Source: Spirabiliibacterium pneumoniae (GTDB lineage: Bacteria; Pseudomonadota; Gammaproteobacteria; Enterobacterales; Pasteurellaceae). Taken from it: a stretch of 64,000 nucleotides of DNA. The notes under the pieces were generated by a model that made no database searches, was not told the origin of the DNA, and worked only from the letters and a program-made list of their open reading frames with translations. The position numbers and the translations under genes were made by a program. Positions 1 to 9,093 of the stretch are shown piece after piece (position 1 is the first letter of the stretch; the number at the start of each line of letters is the position of its first letter). The stretch is taken from positions 1-64,000 of the forward strand of contig NZ_JABMII010000003.1 of the NCBI RefSeq assembly GCF_014884995.1, written 5' to 3'.

Positions 1-1703
1 TGTACCGCAGCTTTGCGCGGCGCGTCGGTGGTTGGATCAACCGCATTTTGGGTTTGTTCTGCTTGTTTTTGCAAGCGTCGGGCTTTGCGTTGCGCCATTA
101 ATGCGCTGTTATCAGGCAATATTTTGCCTTTCTCACCTTGAATGGTGTTTTGCGGCGTAGCGTCGGCTTGCGCTTTTTTCGCTTTTAAACGCTCAAGGGC
201 GGCTTTAACCGGGTCTTCCCCTTGTTGGTTGGCCACCTCTTGCCGACGTTTCTCGGCGGCAGCTTTGGCGCGCGCTTCACGGGCGAGTTTTTCTTTTAAC
301 AAACGTGCTTCACGAGCTTCAAACCGCACTTTGGCCTCTTCTGCAAGGCGTTCTTTTTCCTTGATGTCAGCAATTTTGGCTTTTTCTTGGCGGAAATACT
401 GAATAAGCGGAATGTGGCTTGGGCACACGTAGGCGCACACGCCGCACTCAATGCAGGCGCTGAGGTTGTACTGGGTTGATTTGTCGTGCTCTTCATTGCG
501 CGCAAACCAATAAAGTTGTTGTGGCAACAGTTGCACAGGGCAAGCATCGGAGCAGCTTGAACAACGAATGCAGCCTTGTTCGCTGGGTTGCGCTTGGTAT
601 TCAAAGTGATCGGGCGCGATGATGCAGTTGCTGAGTTTGGTAATCGGCGCATTGAGGTTCGGCAGAATGTACCCCATCATTGGCCCACCGACAAAAATCG
701 GCAAGCGTGGGTCGGCTTGATAGCCCACTTGGTTAAGGACATGCGAAATCGGTGTGCCAAAGCGTAGCCAATAGTTGCGCGGTTGCGGGATTTTATCGCC
801 TGTGAGAGTCACCACCCGTTCAATCATCGGCTCGCCATCGACAACGGCACGTTTAATGGCATAGGCTGTGCCCGTGTTATGCATTAAAATGCCGAGCTCT
901 GAAGAGCGGGCACCTTGTGGCACTTCCAGCCCCGTTAAAATTTGGATAAGCTGTTTAGATGCACCTGACGGATAAATGGTCGGGATCACGCGCAAGATAA
1001 TATCGTTGGCGCCTTTGAGCGCTTTTTTGACTGCATGAATGGCACGCGGTTTGTTATCCTCAATGGCAATCACCACTTTTTGCGCGCGGGTGAGGTAACG
1101 CAAAATGCGCACCCCTTCGAGCATTTCACTGGTGTAATCTTGCATTAAGCGATCGTCGCAGGTGATGTACGGCTCACACTCCGCACCGTTGATAATTAAC
1201 GCCTCAATGCCTGATAACACCGCCTCAATTTTGCGCGCGGTTGGGAACACTGCGCCACCAAGGCCAGCAATGCCTGCATGGTGAATTTTCTCCACCAGTG
1301 CTTGTGATGACAGGCTTAAGTAATCTGGTGTTGGCTCAAGCGCTGCCCAACAGTCTTCACCATCGGCTTCAAGGTGAATCATCAGCTCATTCAAGCCCGA
1401 TGGGTGGTTAGCAGGAAATGGCGCAATGGCGCGAATGTAACCCGACGTTGGCGCGTGTACGGGCACATGGCGATAATCACTGTGCTGAGTCAGTTTTTGT
1501 CCTTTTAACACATGTTCGCCGACATTGATACAAACGCTGGCGGCTTGCCCGATATGCTGTTTAAGCGGAATATAAAAATCTTTCGCCAGCGCGATGCGGG
1601 CAATACGTTTGCCGTTTGATTGCGATTTCATCTCCCGCGGGTGGATGCCGCCAGGGAAATGCCATAGCTTGCCACTGTCTAGGCGTTGGAGCAGATCACG
1701 CAT
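1..1703 (-). CDS. rsxC: Electron transport complex subunit RsxC/RnfC, partial (C-terminus cut by window edge)
   Basis: Peripheral NADH-binding subunit of the Rnf/Rsx membrane complex, which couples NADH:ferredoxin-type electron transfer to ion movement and in enterobacteria keeps SoxR reduced. About 567 residues are visible. The protein has a Gly-rich NADH/FMN segment ([15 protein letters not shown]) and two 4Fe-4S motifs of the type CxxCxxCxxxCP (around [12 protein letters not shown] and [12 protein letters not shown]). A Lys/Ala/Glu-rich coiled tail that is typical of gammaproteobacterial RsxC then runs off the window. The ATG at 1701-1703 overlaps the end of rsxB by 8 bases, which indicates translational coupling. 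The start [14 protein letters not shown] with the motif HFPGGIHP matches the family. Confident. Confidence 0.95.
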   Translation of the reverse strand, partial: MRDLLQRLDSGKLWHFPGGIHPREMKSQSNGKRIARIALAKDFYIPLKQHIGQAASVCINVGEHVLKGQKLTQHSDYRHVPVHAPTSGYIRAIAPFPANHPSGLNELMIHLEADGEDCWAALEPTPDYLSLSSQALVEKIHHAGIAGLGGAVFPTARKIEAVLSGIEALIINGAECEPYITCDDRLMQDYTSEMLEGVRILRYLTRAQKVVIAIEDNKPRAIHAVKKALKGANDIILRVIPTIYPSGASKQLIQILTGLEVPQGARSSELGILMHNTGTAYAIKRAVVDGEPMIERVVTLTGDKIPQPRNYWLRFGTPISHVLNQVGYQADPRLPIFVGGPMMGYILPNLNAPITKLSNCIIAPDHFEYQAQPSEQGCIRCSSCSDACPVQLLPQQLYWFARNEEHDKSTQYNLSACIECGVCAYVCPSHIPLIQYFRQEKAKIADIKEKERLAEEAKVRFEAREARLLKEKLAREARAKAAAEKRRQEVANQQGEDPVKAALERLKAKKAQADATPQNTIQGEKGKILPDNSALMAQRKARRLQKQAEQTQNAVDPTTDAPRKAAV

Positions 1704-2298
1704 GATGCTCTTCCTTCTCTTCAATGGTGCGCGTTGGAATGATCAAAGTGCGGTCAAACTGCCAGTTCCAATGCTCGAGATCTTTTTTCACTGGCTCCAT
1801 GGTAATGCAATCGGTCGGGCAAGGTGCCACACACAACTCACAGCCTGTACACAAACGTGGGATCACGGTGTGTACGGCTTTGTTTGCGCCAATAATGGCG
1901 TCCACTGGGCAGACTTGAATGCACTTGGTGCAACCAATGCACATGTCTTCGTGGATAAAGGCGACTTTTACCTCAGGCGCGCCTTCGTCAAAATCGGTTT
2001 TGGGCACCTCAACGCCCAACAAATCTGCGAGCTGCACGACCAAAGGTTGCCCACCAGGTACACATTTGGTGATCACATCGCCATTTGCAATGGCATCGGC
2101 ATAAGGACGACAACCTGGGTAGCCACATTGCCCACACTGGCTTTGGGGCAGCAGTGCGTCGATTTTATCAACGATGGGATCGCTTTCGACTTTGAGCTTA
2201 ACCGACGAAAAGCCTAAAATCGCGCCAAAAATCAGCGCGAGTAGTGAGATGACGATGAGCACCCAGTGCAAGGTAGTCAGTTGCGTGAGCATATTCAT
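1696..2298 (-). CDS. rsxB: Electron transport complex subunit RsxB/RnfB
   Basis: Ferredoxin-like subunit of the Rsx/Rnf complex, 200 residues. One N-terminal membrane helix (about residues 7-27) is followed by a 4Fe-4S domain with a CGxCGYPGC motif (residues about 54-62) and two CxxCxxCxxxCP clusters ([12 protein letters not shown] and [12 protein letters not shown]). Its start overlaps the rsxA stop codon (TGATG) and its end overlaps the rsxC start, so the three genes form one leftward operon. An uptake signal lies inside at 1746-1754. Confidence 0.97.
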   Translation of the reverse strand: MNMLTQLTTLHWVLIVISLLALIFGAILGFSSVKLKVESDPIVDKIDALLPQSQCGQCGYPGCRPYADAIANGDVITKCVPGGQPLVVQLADLLGVEVPKTDFDEGAPEVKVAFIHEDMCIGCTKCIQVCPVDAIIGANKAVHTVIPRLCTGCELCVAPCPTDCITMEPVKKDLEHWNWQFDRTLIIPTRTIEEKEEHHA

Positions 2299-2879
2299 CA
2301 GCTATGTACCAAGCCAGCAAAGCCCAAAAATGCCAGCGACATCAGCCCTGCGGTAATTAACGCAATGGACGCACCACGAAATGGCGCAGGCACATCAGCA
2401 CCCGCTAGGCGCTCACGCAAGGCAGCAAACAGCACCAGCACCAGTGAAAAGCCAAGGGAGGCACTAAATCCATACACCACAGATTGCACTAAATTATGGG
2501 AAAGATTGACGTTAAGCAACGCCACGCCAAGTACGGCGCAGTTGGTGGTGATGAGAGGCAAAAAAATGCCCAATAAGCGATAGAGCACTGGGCTGGTTTT
2601 ATGGATCACCATTTCTGTGAACTGCACCACCACGGCGATCACCAAAATAAAGACTAATGTTTGCAAAAAGTTGGCATCAAGCGGTGTGAGGATGTAGCGC
2701 TGGATAAGATACGAACACAGCGAGGCCACCGTGAGGACAAATGTGGTGGCCAAGCCCATGCCGATAGCGGTTTCTATTTTTTTTGAAACCCCCATAAACG
2801 GACACAGGCCTAAAAATTTAATCAATACAAAGTTATTGACCAATGCAGTGCCAATAACCAACAAAAGGTAATCTATCAT
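2298..2879 (-). CDS. rsxA: Electron transport complex subunit RsxA/RnfA
   Basis: Integral membrane subunit of the Rsx/Rnf complex, 193 residues, the usual size. It is almost entirely hydrophobic with about six membrane helices. The beginning ([19 protein letters not shown]) and the internal [17 protein letters not shown] segment are highly conserved in RnfA/RnfE/NqrD/NqrE. It is the first gene of the operon seen here. The upstream Shine-Dalgarno is weak (GAGACG), and no clear promoter was picked out in 2880-2964. Confidence 0.96.
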   Translation of the reverse strand: MIDYLLLVIGTALVNNFVLIKFLGLCPFMGVSKKIETAIGMGLATTFVLTVASLCSYLIQRYILTPLDANFLQTLVFILVIAVVVQFTEMVIHKTSPVLYRLLGIFLPLITTNCAVLGVALLNVNLSHNLVQSVVYGFSASLGFSLVLVLFAALRERLAGADVPAPFRGASIALITAGLMSLAFLGFAGLVHS

Positions 2880-2964
2880 CGTCTCAAAGCCAAAAATGTA
2901 AGGGTGCTATTATGGCGATTTATCTCAGTTAGAACAATACTCGATCGTGATTATTTTCGCAAAC

Positions 2965-3693
2965 TTATGGATCCACCATCAAGGGCGGCGGCAGAGGTTC
3001 AGGTTTGCCTAAAAAGTGCGGTTTTTTCTGTGTGAGCAAATCCCACAGCATGTATACCCTCGCCAATAGCTCACGCATGCGCACGCCGTAATGGCCTTCA
3101 GGGTAGTCGGCGGCGAAACAAATGGCGTTGATATCGTAATATTTGGCAATAAATAGCGCTCGCTCGCAGTGAAAGCGCTGTGAGATTATTGTCATTGCGT
3201 GCGCATGGAAAATATCTTTAGCGCGAATGACCGAATCCAGCGTACGAAAGCCTGCAAAATCAAGATATAAAAAATCCGCGCTCACACCGAGCTTGCGTAA
3301 GTCTTTGAACATATTACGCGGCTCGTTGTAGGAGGCCTGACGGTTGTCACCGCTGAGCAGAAGATAATCTACTTTGTGCGTTTTGATTAGCTTTTGCGCT
3401 GAGAGCAGACGATTGTAATAAAACAAATTCAGCGAGTTGTCGCTGAAATAACGCGAGGTGCCCAGCACCAAGCCGTAAGGGCGGTAAGGCAGCGTGTCAA
3501 GGTCGTCATACACATCAGCGCGTACATACAAACTCACGCCAATATCAATGATCGCCACCAGCAACAGCGCACAAAGCGCACTTAAACCGACATAACGCAA
3601 CAGTTTAGGCATCCACGCACGCATTCTCGCCAGCGCGAAACACGCGTGCGAGAGGTAAAGTGCGGTTTTATTGGGTGTTTTCTTTTTCGCCAT
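2965..3693 (-). CDS. sanA: SanA/YdcF-type DUF218 envelope protein
   Basis: 242 residues. After a basic N-terminus there is one membrane segment (about residues 36-55), then a DUF218 (ElyC/SanA/YdcF) domain with the pattern LVLGTSRYFSDNSLN, LLLSGDN and IISQRFHCERALFIA. SanA in Escherichia coli is an inner-membrane protein linked to envelope barrier function, and its biochemical activity is not established. The gene stands alone between rsxA and the transporter gene, and two uptake signals lie in it (3014 and 3658). The subfamily name is by similarity of motifs only. Confidence 0.85.
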   Translation of the reverse strand: MAKKKTPNKTALYLSHACFALARMRAWMPKLLRYVGLSALCALLLVAIIDIGVSLYVRADVYDDLDTLPYRPYGLVLGTSRYFSDNSLNLFYYNRLLSAQKLIKTHKVDYLLLSGDNRQASYNEPRNMFKDLRKLGVSADFLYLDFAGFRTLDSVIRAKDIFHAHAMTIISQRFHCERALFIAKYYDINAICFAADYPEGHYGVRMRELLARVYMLWDLLTQKKPHFLGKPEPLPPPLMVDP

Positions 3694-3751
3694 AATCTTC
3701 TTATGCGCTTAGCGTAAGGCGATTATACCGAGTTTGTTCGTGCGATAAAAG

Positions 3752-4672
3752 CTACGCAGACCGCACTTTTGCTTTTTGGGCAGCATTTTCGCTATAAGTA
3801 ATGTATAAAATTGCGATAATAATCAGCGCAGCGCCCAACCACAACCGCCCAGGTGGCACGGCTGAGAAGAGCCACCAGCCAGCGAGCACATTGAGTGGCA
3901 ATTTTAAAAAGTCGAACGGTTGCAAATAGGCGGCATCAGCAAAATTATACGCCTTCGCCACCGCCAACTGCGCAATGGCGGTTAAAAAGCCGAGTAAAAT
4001 TAAATAGCCTAGCTCCATTGCACTCGGCGCAGCAAGGCTGTTGTTAAGCGCCATTAATAGGTTAAACGGCGTAATTAAAACAAATAGATAGACCACGATC
4101 GTGGTCGGTGACTCGTGGGCGGAGAGTTTTTTCACCATTAAGGAATAAATCGCCCAACACAGCGCCGCCGCTAAAGGCAGCAAGGCCACTGGATTAAAAT
4201 CCTCAGCCCACGGTTTTAAAATCAACATTGCACCACTAAAGCCAAGCAACGTGGCAAATAGGCGGTTAATACCGACGTTTTCTTTCAAAAAGATCGCCGC
4301 CCCTAGGGTGGCAAACAGCGGTGAGGTCATAATTAATGCAATGCCTTGCCAGATCGGGATGGGATAGATAAGCGCGCTGATCCAGCATTGAATGCCGACT
4401 ACTGAGATACCTACGCGCACAATATGCCAGGTGAGAAAGTCGGTTTTCAGCACACTTTTGCCTGCGCGCAAGAGACTGGGCGCGAGAAAGAGCAGTGCGA
4501 ATAAATATTGATAAAGCGCCACCGACTGCGAGCTGATGGTCGAGTGAAGCCCTAAAATTTGGGTTAAGGCATTGATGGCGGCAAACACAATGCCCGCGAG
4601 AATCATCGCCACGGCGCCTTTGATTGGGTGATGTAACATAAAGTTTACTGTGGTGAAAAATGCTATAAGCAT
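3752..4672 (-). CDS. EamA/DMT-family inner-membrane transporter
   Basis: About 306 residues from the ATG at 4670-4672; a TTG three codons upstream is also in frame. About ten hydrophobic segments are arranged as two EamA repeats, with the second repeat around ALLPLAAALCWAIYSLMVKKL and a Gly/Pro-rich turn in each. Drug/metabolite superfamily members export metabolites or amino acids, and the substrate cannot be told from sequence. The start shows no strong ribosome binding site. An uptake signal lies near the 3' end (3760). Confidence 0.85.
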   Translation of the reverse strand: MLIAFFTTVNFMLHHPIKGAVAMILAGIVFAAINALTQILGLHSTISSQSVALYQYLFALLFLAPSLLRAGKSVLKTDFLTWHIVRVGISVVGIQCWISALIYPIPIWQGIALIMTSPLFATLGAAIFLKENVGINRLFATLLGFSGAMLILKPWAEDFNPVALLPLAAALCWAIYSLMVKKLSAHESPTTIVVYLFVLITPFNLLMALNNSLAAPSAMELGYLILLGFLTAIAQLAVAKAYNFADAAYLQPFDFLKLPLNVLAGWWLFSAVPPGRLWLGAALIIIAILYITYSENAAQKAKVRSA

Positions 4673-4721
4673 ACCGTGCAAGTGGCAAAATGCAAAGGGT
4701 ATTTTAGCCGTTTTTAAATCT

Positions 4722-4774
4722 AGACGTTTAGACTGCTAAAATTTCTTGACATCTTATCGCCTGCTCGGTAACGT
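4722..4774 (+). promoter_or_regulatory. MetJ operator (two tandem met boxes) and promoter of metX
   Basis: Two adjacent 8-mers, AGACGTTT (4722-4729) and AGACTGCT (4730-4737), match the MetJ consensus AGACGTCT at 7/8 and 5/8 positions. They sit in the tandem arrangement that MetJ dimers need. Directly downstream is a perfect -35 hexamer TTGACA (4746-4751), with a weak -10 candidate about 17 bases later (4769-4774). The location 70 bases before a methionine-pathway gene supports methionine/SAM-dependent repression. Confidence 0.75.
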
Positions 4775-4807
4775 AATGGCATTTCGTAAAGTAGCTTGTA
4801 AGGCCGT

Positions 4808-5887
4808 ATGACAACCCAACATATCACCCTTTTTCAACACCAACCACTCACACTTTTTTATGGTGGTTCGTTGGCGCATATTCATGTGGCGTATCGAACC
4901 TACGGTACGCTCAACGCGCAGCGAGATAACGCGGTGTTAATCTGTCACGCGCTGACAGGAGATGCCACGCCTTATTGTGCGCCAGAATCTGGTGAAAAAG
5001 GCTGGTGGCAAAATTTTATGGGGCCAGGGCTGGCATTGGATACAGAACGTTATTTTTTTATTTGCTCTAATGTGCTTGGGGGCTGTAAAGGCACAACAGG
5101 CCCATCATCAATGGCACTAGATGGCAAGCCGTTTGGCAGCCGTTTTCCTGCGATCAGCGTACAAGACATTGTCGAAGTGCAAAAGGGGCTGTTAGATGCG
5201 CTGGGCATCACCCATCTGCATGCGGTGATAGGTGGCTCGTTTGGGGGCATGCAAGCGACACAATGGGCGATCACTTATCCTCATATGATGACTCATGTGC
5301 TCAACCTCTGCTCCTCACTGACACTCAGCCCAGAGGCGGTAGGCTTTGATCACGTTATGCGCCAAGCGATCATTGCCGATCCGCACTTTAACAACGGCGA
5401 TTACTACGACACCACACCGCCTCACCAAGGGCTAGCAGTGGCACGAATGCTGGGTATGTTGACTTATCGCACGCCACGACAGCTCAATAAGGCCTTTGGG
5501 CGCGCTAAAAAGCAAGAACCGCGTTATTTTGGCGACACCTTCCAAGTGGAGTCCTACCTGAGTTATCAAGGGCAGAAATTTCTTGAACGCTTTGATGCTA
5601 ATAGCTATTTGCATCTCACGCGCGCGCTGGACAATTTTGATCCTGCAGACGGCTTTGATTCTCTGCAAACCGCACTTTCACGCATTCAGGCGCACTATAC
5701 TTTAGTGGCGGTGGCCAGTGATCAACTTTTCACACTTAGCGACATGCACACCAGCCGCGACCAGCTGCAAGCAAGTGGCGTGAATTTAGACTACTACGAG
5801 CTTAACTCCGATTTTGGTCATGACGCTTTTTTGGTGGAATACGACTTTTTTGAACCATTTTTGCGCAAAGGGCTGGGGCAGATGTAA
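4808..5887 (+). CDS. metX: Homoserine O-acyltransferase (MetX type)
   Basis: 359 residues, an alpha/beta-hydrolase that acylates homoserine with acetyl-CoA in the first committed step of methionine synthesis. The nucleophile elbow is GGSFGGMQ (Ser about residue 143). The acid is probably in the SDQLFT segment and the catalytic His is in FGHDAFL near the C-terminus. The oxyanion region shows CHALTGD and [14 protein letters not shown]. The MetX fold, not the MetA fold, is present. The gene is monocistronic: a MetJ operator precedes it and a strong terminator follows. Succinyl- and acetyl-CoA-specific MetX cannot be told apart with certainty by eye. Confidence 0.93.
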   Translation: MTTQHITLFQHQPLTLFYGGSLAHIHVAYRTYGTLNAQRDNAVLICHALTGDATPYCAPESGEKGWWQNFMGPGLALDTERYFFICSNVLGGCKGTTGPSSMALDGKPFGSRFPAISVQDIVEVQKGLLDALGITHLHAVIGGSFGGMQATQWAITYPHMMTHVLNLCSSLTLSPEAVGFDHVMRQAIIADPHFNNGDYYDTTPPHQGLAVARMLGMLTYRTPRQLNKAFGRAKKQEPRYFGDTFQVESYLSYQGQKFLERFDANSYLHLTRALDNFDPADGFDSLQTALSRIQAHYTLVAVASDQLFTLSDMHTSRDQLQASGVNLDYYELNSDFGHDAFLVEYDFFEPFLRKGLGQM

Positions 5888-5920
5888 AAAGCCTGCGCAA
5901 GCAGGCTTAGGTTAATTTTT
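5885..5920. terminator. Bidirectional rho-independent terminator between metX and the small-ORF operon
   Basis: Stem AAGCCTGC (5889-5896), loop GCAA, stem GCAGGCTT (5901-5908). On the plus strand a T-run follows after a short gap (5914-5921). On the minus strand the stem is followed directly by TTTTT. It can end metX and also the leftward small-ORF operon at 5912-6231. Confidence 0.85.
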
Positions 5921-6004
5921 TTGATTGGCTGCTTTAGAAACTAAGTAGTTAAAAAGCACCGCCATGAGTAAAAAAATAGCGATACTTAATGTTACTCCGC
6001 TCAT
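5912..6004 (-). CDS. Small hydrophobic protein, 30 residues (third of a tiny operon)
   Basis: A 30-residue ORF starting MSGVTLSIAIFLLMAVLF and ending with polar SKAANQKN; it is a single membrane helix with a short tail. A strong Shine-Dalgarno, AGGAGG, lies 4 bases before the ATG, and the ATG follows the stop of the preceding small ORF directly. It ends just before the bidirectional terminator. I do not recognise the family. The strong ribosome binding site, operon context and hydrophobic pattern support it being real. Confidence 0.65.
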   Translation of the reverse strand: MSGVTLSIAIFLLMAVLFNYLVSKAANQKN

Positions 6005-6175
6005 TTACCCTCCTAACGTTACTTTTAATACTCTGAGTTTACGGGAAATATTCATAAAAAGAAATATTGCAGTCAACAGCATAATGGCATTTAGCACTTT
6101 GTTGAGTATAGCATTTTCGCCCAGAATGACAACAGGAACAGCCAAGATAGCTACCTTCGCAATGTCGTCACTCAT
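6005..6175 (-). CDS. Small membrane protein, 56 residues (second of a tiny operon)
   Basis: The 56-residue ORF begins MSDDIAKVAILAVPVVILGE and has two hydrophobic stretches (about residues 6-18 and 29-41) followed by a basic tail (NISRKLRVLK). Its ATG overlaps the stop of the 19-codon ORF upstream in an ATGA arrangement, so translation is probably coupled. The function and family are not recognised. Two hydrophobic stretches joined by a short polar loop would suit a small inner-membrane subunit or regulator. Confidence 0.65.
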   Translation of the reverse strand: MSDDIAKVAILAVPVVILGENAILNKVLNAIMLLTAIFLFMNISRKLRVLKVTLGG

Positions 6176-6231
6176 TTTGCCCACGCATCCAGCGTTTCTT
6201 TCTCAAATGGGCGTTTAAATAATGTAAACAT
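6172..6231 (-). CDS. Leader or small peptide, 19 residues (first of a tiny operon)
   Basis: A 19-codon ORF, MFTLFKRPFEKETLDAWAK, with a strong Shine-Dalgarno (GGAGG, 4 bases before the ATG). It overlaps the next ORF by ATGA. It could be a genuine micropeptide or a translational leader that couples ribosomes into the membrane ORFs. The plus-strand ORF over the same DNA lacks a ribosome binding site and was rejected. Confidence 0.5.
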   Translation of the reverse strand: MFTLFKRPFEKETLDAWAK

Positions 6232-6327
6232 CACGCCTCCCGCATAAGTGATATGTATTGCAGCGTAATTGATCACTTAACAATGGGCAAGATGGCTGGC
6301 GAAAATGTGCGATGGTGATCGTAAAAT

Positions 6328-6816
6328 TCACCGTACTTTTTGCATGCGATGCTGCGCAAATGGGGTGGCGAGCTGTTTAAGTGCGGTGCCGTCGGGCAGA
6401 GTTAAATTGGGGGCGATGTCAAGCAGTGGAATGAGCACAAATTCACGCTGGTGCATGTCGTAATGTGGCACAGTGAGGCGCTCAGTGTGAATGATCTCAT
6501 CACTATAAAGTAAAATGTCGAGGTCAAGTGTGCGCTCGCCCCAGCGACGTTTGCGTATGCGACCTTGGGCATGTTCAATGCGTTGTAAGTGATCAAGCAG
6601 ATCCAGTGGGGCAAGAGCGGTATCCAGTGCGGCGACGGCGTTAATATAGTCTGGTTGATCTTGCGGGCCGAGCGGCGTGCTTTGATAAAATGGACTGACC
6701 GCACTTAGCGTGCTATGAGGTAACTGTTTGAGTGCAGCCAGCGCATGATTAAGCTGCTGTACTGGGTTAGCTAAATTACTGCCCAGTGCGATGTAAGCGC
6801 GGATTATGTCAGCCAT
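6328..6816 (-). CDS. folK: 2-amino-4-hydroxy-6-hydroxymethyldihydropteridine pyrophosphokinase (HPPK)
   Basis: 162 residues, the usual family size. The enzyme transfers pyrophosphate from ATP to hydroxymethyl-dihydropterin in folate synthesis. Conserved motifs are YIALGSNL at the N-terminus, FYQSTPLGPQDQPDYINAV, RWGERTLDLDILLY (Mg/ATP-binding Asp pair) and VPHYDMHQREFVLIPL. The start overlaps the pcnB end by 8 bases, the pcnB-folK order also seen in enterobacteria. Confidence 0.97.
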   Translation of the reverse strand: MADIIRAYIALGSNLANPVQQLNHALAALKQLPHSTLSAVSPFYQSTPLGPQDQPDYINAVAALDTALAPLDLLDHLQRIEHAQGRIRKRRWGERTLDLDILLYSDEIIHTERLTVPHYDMHQREFVLIPLLDIAPNLTLPDGTALKQLATPFAQHRMQKVR

Positions 6817-8251
6817 TATCCACTCCGTTATGGGTGGTTTTCTGATTGCGTCTGCGACGTCGGCGACGTTTTTTCACGGGCGGTGATTTTTGATTTTGCG
6901 CCTGCACTAAGGCGTTGCGTTGGCTTTCGTTGCTTAATTGATATTCATGCCACCATTGTGTTAGCTCAATCAAATCACCTTTTTCTAGCTCAGCACGCAT
7001 CGCCAGCAAATCAAAGCCTGCACGGAATTTAGCGCGTGCAAAAGTGCGGTCAGCTTGATGACCGTTGCGCCGTGGGAATTGCAGCTGTAATGCCCAAATT
7101 TCGCGGATCACGATGGTATGTCGGCGTGGCACCGCCAGCGCTTTGCATAGCCCGCTTAGCACATCGGCAGCCGCCACATTAAAGGCGTCATGGTTTGTTA
7201 AATTGGCCTCATTTTTCAGTTGCTCCATGCTTTCACGCAGTGGATACCAAAAAATGGCCGCGAACATAAACGCAGGATTGATCCGTAGATGATCGGCAAT
7301 ACGTTCATCGGTTGCGCGCAGCGCATGTTCAATCATACGTTCAGCAAGCGAATCTTGATTCGGCGTGAAATAGGCCACTAAGGTTGGAAAGAGATATTTC
7401 ACGAGATCGTACTTGCGCAGCAGGTGATAGGTCTTCAATCCATTGCCACTTTGCAGTAATTTCAATGATTCATCGAACAAGCGCGCAGAGGGGATTTGGC
7501 GTAGCAAGTGGGCGTAGTGTGCGATCGGTTCTAGGCTTTCACGTTCAAGAAACATATCGAGCTTCGCCATGAAGCGCACGGCGCGTAAAATCCGCACGGG
7601 GTCTTCTTGATACCGCACTTTAGGGTCACCAATGAGCTGCAGCTTACCCGCGCGAATGTCGTCCACGCCGTTGAAATAATCTAACACCACGTTGCGTTGC
7701 GGATCATAATACAGCGAATTAACAGTGAAATCGCGTCGTTTGGCATCGTCTTCTAAGGTGCCGTAAACATTATCGCGCAACAGCATGCCGTCTGTATTGC
7801 ATTTGCGCTGTAATTCATCGTGGTTTTCCGTATCGCCACGAAATGTTGCCACTTCAATGATCTCGCGTCCAAACATAATGTGGGCGAGGCGAAAGCGTCT
7901 TCCAACGAGACGACATTGACGCCCGAAGGTACGTTTAATGAGTTCTGGGCTGGCGTTGGTCGCTACGTCGAAATCTTTAGGAATACGCTCAAGTAATACA
8001 TCGCGCAGGCAGCCGCCCACCAAATAGGCCTCATAACCGTGGCGTTGCAGTTTAGTGATGACGCTAAGCGCATTGCGCGAAATTATGCGCGAATGGATGC
8101 CAAGGCTATCTGCTTTTAGGCGTGCAGGCGTAAGTGTCGCAGCAGTGTCCTGCGTGGTGCGAGGAGATTTACGCGGCGGTGTAGAAGATGTTTTCACCGA
8201 GTCGGTGGATTGTTCTTGTTTGCCGAAAAATTGTTTAATCAGTTTTAAAAT
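6809..8251 (-). CDS. pcnB: Poly(A) polymerase I, probably initiated at AUU
   Basis: Adds poly(A) tails to RNA 3' ends and so promotes RNA decay. The nucleotidyltransferase core shows LVGGCLRDVLLERIPKDFDV (Gly-Gly and DxD metal ligands), the RRFRLAHIMFGREIIEVATF segment and RRDFTVNSLYYD. The C-terminus is Arg/Lys-rich (about residues 460-470). The open frame runs upstream of the GTG at 8195-8197 to an ATT at 8249-8251. That ATT has a Shine-Dalgarno (GAGGTGA) just before it, while the GTG has none. E. coli pcnB is known to start at AUU. With this start the protein has 480 residues. Confidence 0.9.
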   Translation of the reverse strand: MLKLIKQFFGKQEQSTDSVKTSSTPPRKSPRTTQDTAATLTPARLKADSLGIHSRIISRNALSVITKLQRHGYEAYLVGGCLRDVLLERIPKDFDVATNASPELIKRTFGRQCRLVGRRFRLAHIMFGREIIEVATFRGDTENHDELQRKCNTDGMLLRDNVYGTLEDDAKRRDFTVNSLYYDPQRNVVLDYFNGVDDIRAGKLQLIGDPKVRYQEDPVRILRAVRFMAKLDMFLERESLEPIAHYAHLLRQIPSARLFDESLKLLQSGNGLKTYHLLRKYDLVKYLFPTLVAYFTPNQDSLAERMIEHALRATDERIADHLRINPAFMFAAIFWYPLRESMEQLKNEANLTNHDAFNVAAADVLSGLCKALAVPRRHTIVIREIWALQLQFPRRNGHQADRTFARAKFRAGFDLLAMRAELEKGDLIELTQWWHEYQLSNESQRNALVQAQNQKSPPVKKRRRRRRRNQKTTHNGVDNG

Positions 8252-8261
8252 AGGTCACCTC
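8249..8261 (-). promoter_or_regulatory. Ribosome binding site and AUU start codon of pcnB
   Basis: On the minus strand GAGGTGA (8255-8261) is followed by CCT and then ATT (8249-8251), which opens the pcnB frame 18 codons before the first GTG. No ATG, GTG or TTG occurs in that extension. A rare AUU start limits translation and is documented for E. coli pcnB and infC. Confidence 0.7.
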
Positions 8262-8317
8262 AATTGGCAAGCTGAAATACGATTGCAAATTGTAGTCAAA
8301 AAAGTCGATTTTGCAAG

Positions 8318-8341
8318 TAAAAGCCCCTGTAAGGAGGGGCT
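8318..8341 (-). terminator. Rho-independent terminator of dksA
   Basis: Stem AGCCCCT (8322-8328), loop GTAAGG, stem AGGGGCT (8335-8341). On the minus strand it is followed by TTTT. It lies ten bases after the dksA stop. Confidence 0.85.
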
Positions 8342-8350
8342 GATATAGCG

Positions 8351-8800
8351 TTATTTTGAGGTTTGTTTTTCCCGAATTTCTGCTAATGTTTTGCAATCAA
8401 TGCATAAATCTGCTGTTGGGCGCGCTTCAAGGCGACGAATGCCTATTTCTACACCGCAAGTGTCGCAGTAGCCAAAATCGCCTGATTCAATTTTCGCTAA
8501 AGTGTGATCGATCTTTTTCAACAATTTGCGTTCGCGATCGCGGCTACGCAATACCAGTGAAAATTCTTCTTCTTGAGTGGCACGGTCGGCAGGATCAGGG
8601 AAGTTGGCAGCTTCATCTTGCATTTGTGCAACGGTTTTACCTGCTTCGTCAACGATTTGGTCTCGCCAAGCATGGAGAATTTTTTTAAAATGAGCGAGTT
8701 GGTTCTCATTCATATATTCTTCATTTTTCTTTTCAACATAAGGCTCCACGCCTGCCAAAGACAAAAGGCTTAACGACGTTTTCGGCGCACTTTTACTCAT
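8351..8800 (-). CDS. dksA: RNA polymerase-binding transcription factor DksA
   Basis: 149 residues from the ATG at 8798-8800, chosen because GGAG precedes it at good spacing; an in-frame ATG 13 codons upstream lacks this. The coiled-coil tip carries the acidic [10 protein letters not shown] segment that enters the RNA polymerase secondary channel. The C-terminal zinc finger is CDTCG...CIDCK with the signature [20 protein letters not shown]-like sequence. It works with ppGpp in the stringent response. Monocistronic with its own terminator. Confidence 0.96.
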   Translation of the reverse strand: MSKSAPKTSLSLLSLAGVEPYVEKKNEEYMNENQLAHFKKILHAWRDQIVDEAGKTVAQMQDEAANFPDPADRATQEEEFSLVLRSRDRERKLLKKIDHTLAKIESGDFGYCDTCGVEIGIRRLEARPTADLCIDCKTLAEIREKQTSK

Positions 8801-9013
8801 TTTATTCTCCTGTGTGTGAACTGCTAAAGCAAGGTTCATTCATGAGTGAATGACAATAACTCCCTCTAGGTAGAGCCTGTCACGAATTTTTAAAGGCGTA
8901 TATTTATCAGACCTATTAGCGTTTGGCAAATAAAATATTGTCAAGATTGATTTATTTTTGAACGTCTAATCATGCTTATGTCAATTTTTATTGAAATTTG
9001 TGATGGATTTCAC

Positions 9014-9065
9014 TTTTGCGATCGCCATTCCAAAATAAAAAAATACACCTTTTGTCACGTATAAT
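9014..9065 (+). promoter_or_regulatory. CRP-S-type competence site and -10 element upstream of comEC
   Basis: 9014-9035 reads TTTTGCGATC, two bases, then CATTCCAAAA. The left half is the perfect half-site of the Pasteurellaceae competence regulatory element (CRP-S; palindrome TTTTGCGATC-N2-GATCGCAAAA), and the right half matches at 7 of 10. A consensus -10 TATAAT lies at 9060-9065. This puts the site centre near -47, suitable for CRP plus Sxy activation. The site is 58 bases upstream of the comEC start. Confidence 0.8.
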
Positions 9066-9093
9066 TTTTTGATAAACGTCTCTTATTTATCCA

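Noticed and set aside
5964-6218. Plus-strand ORF of 84 residues
   Set aside because: No ribosome binding site; the opposite strand carries three overlapping small ORFs with good Shine-Dalgarno sequences and a terminator.
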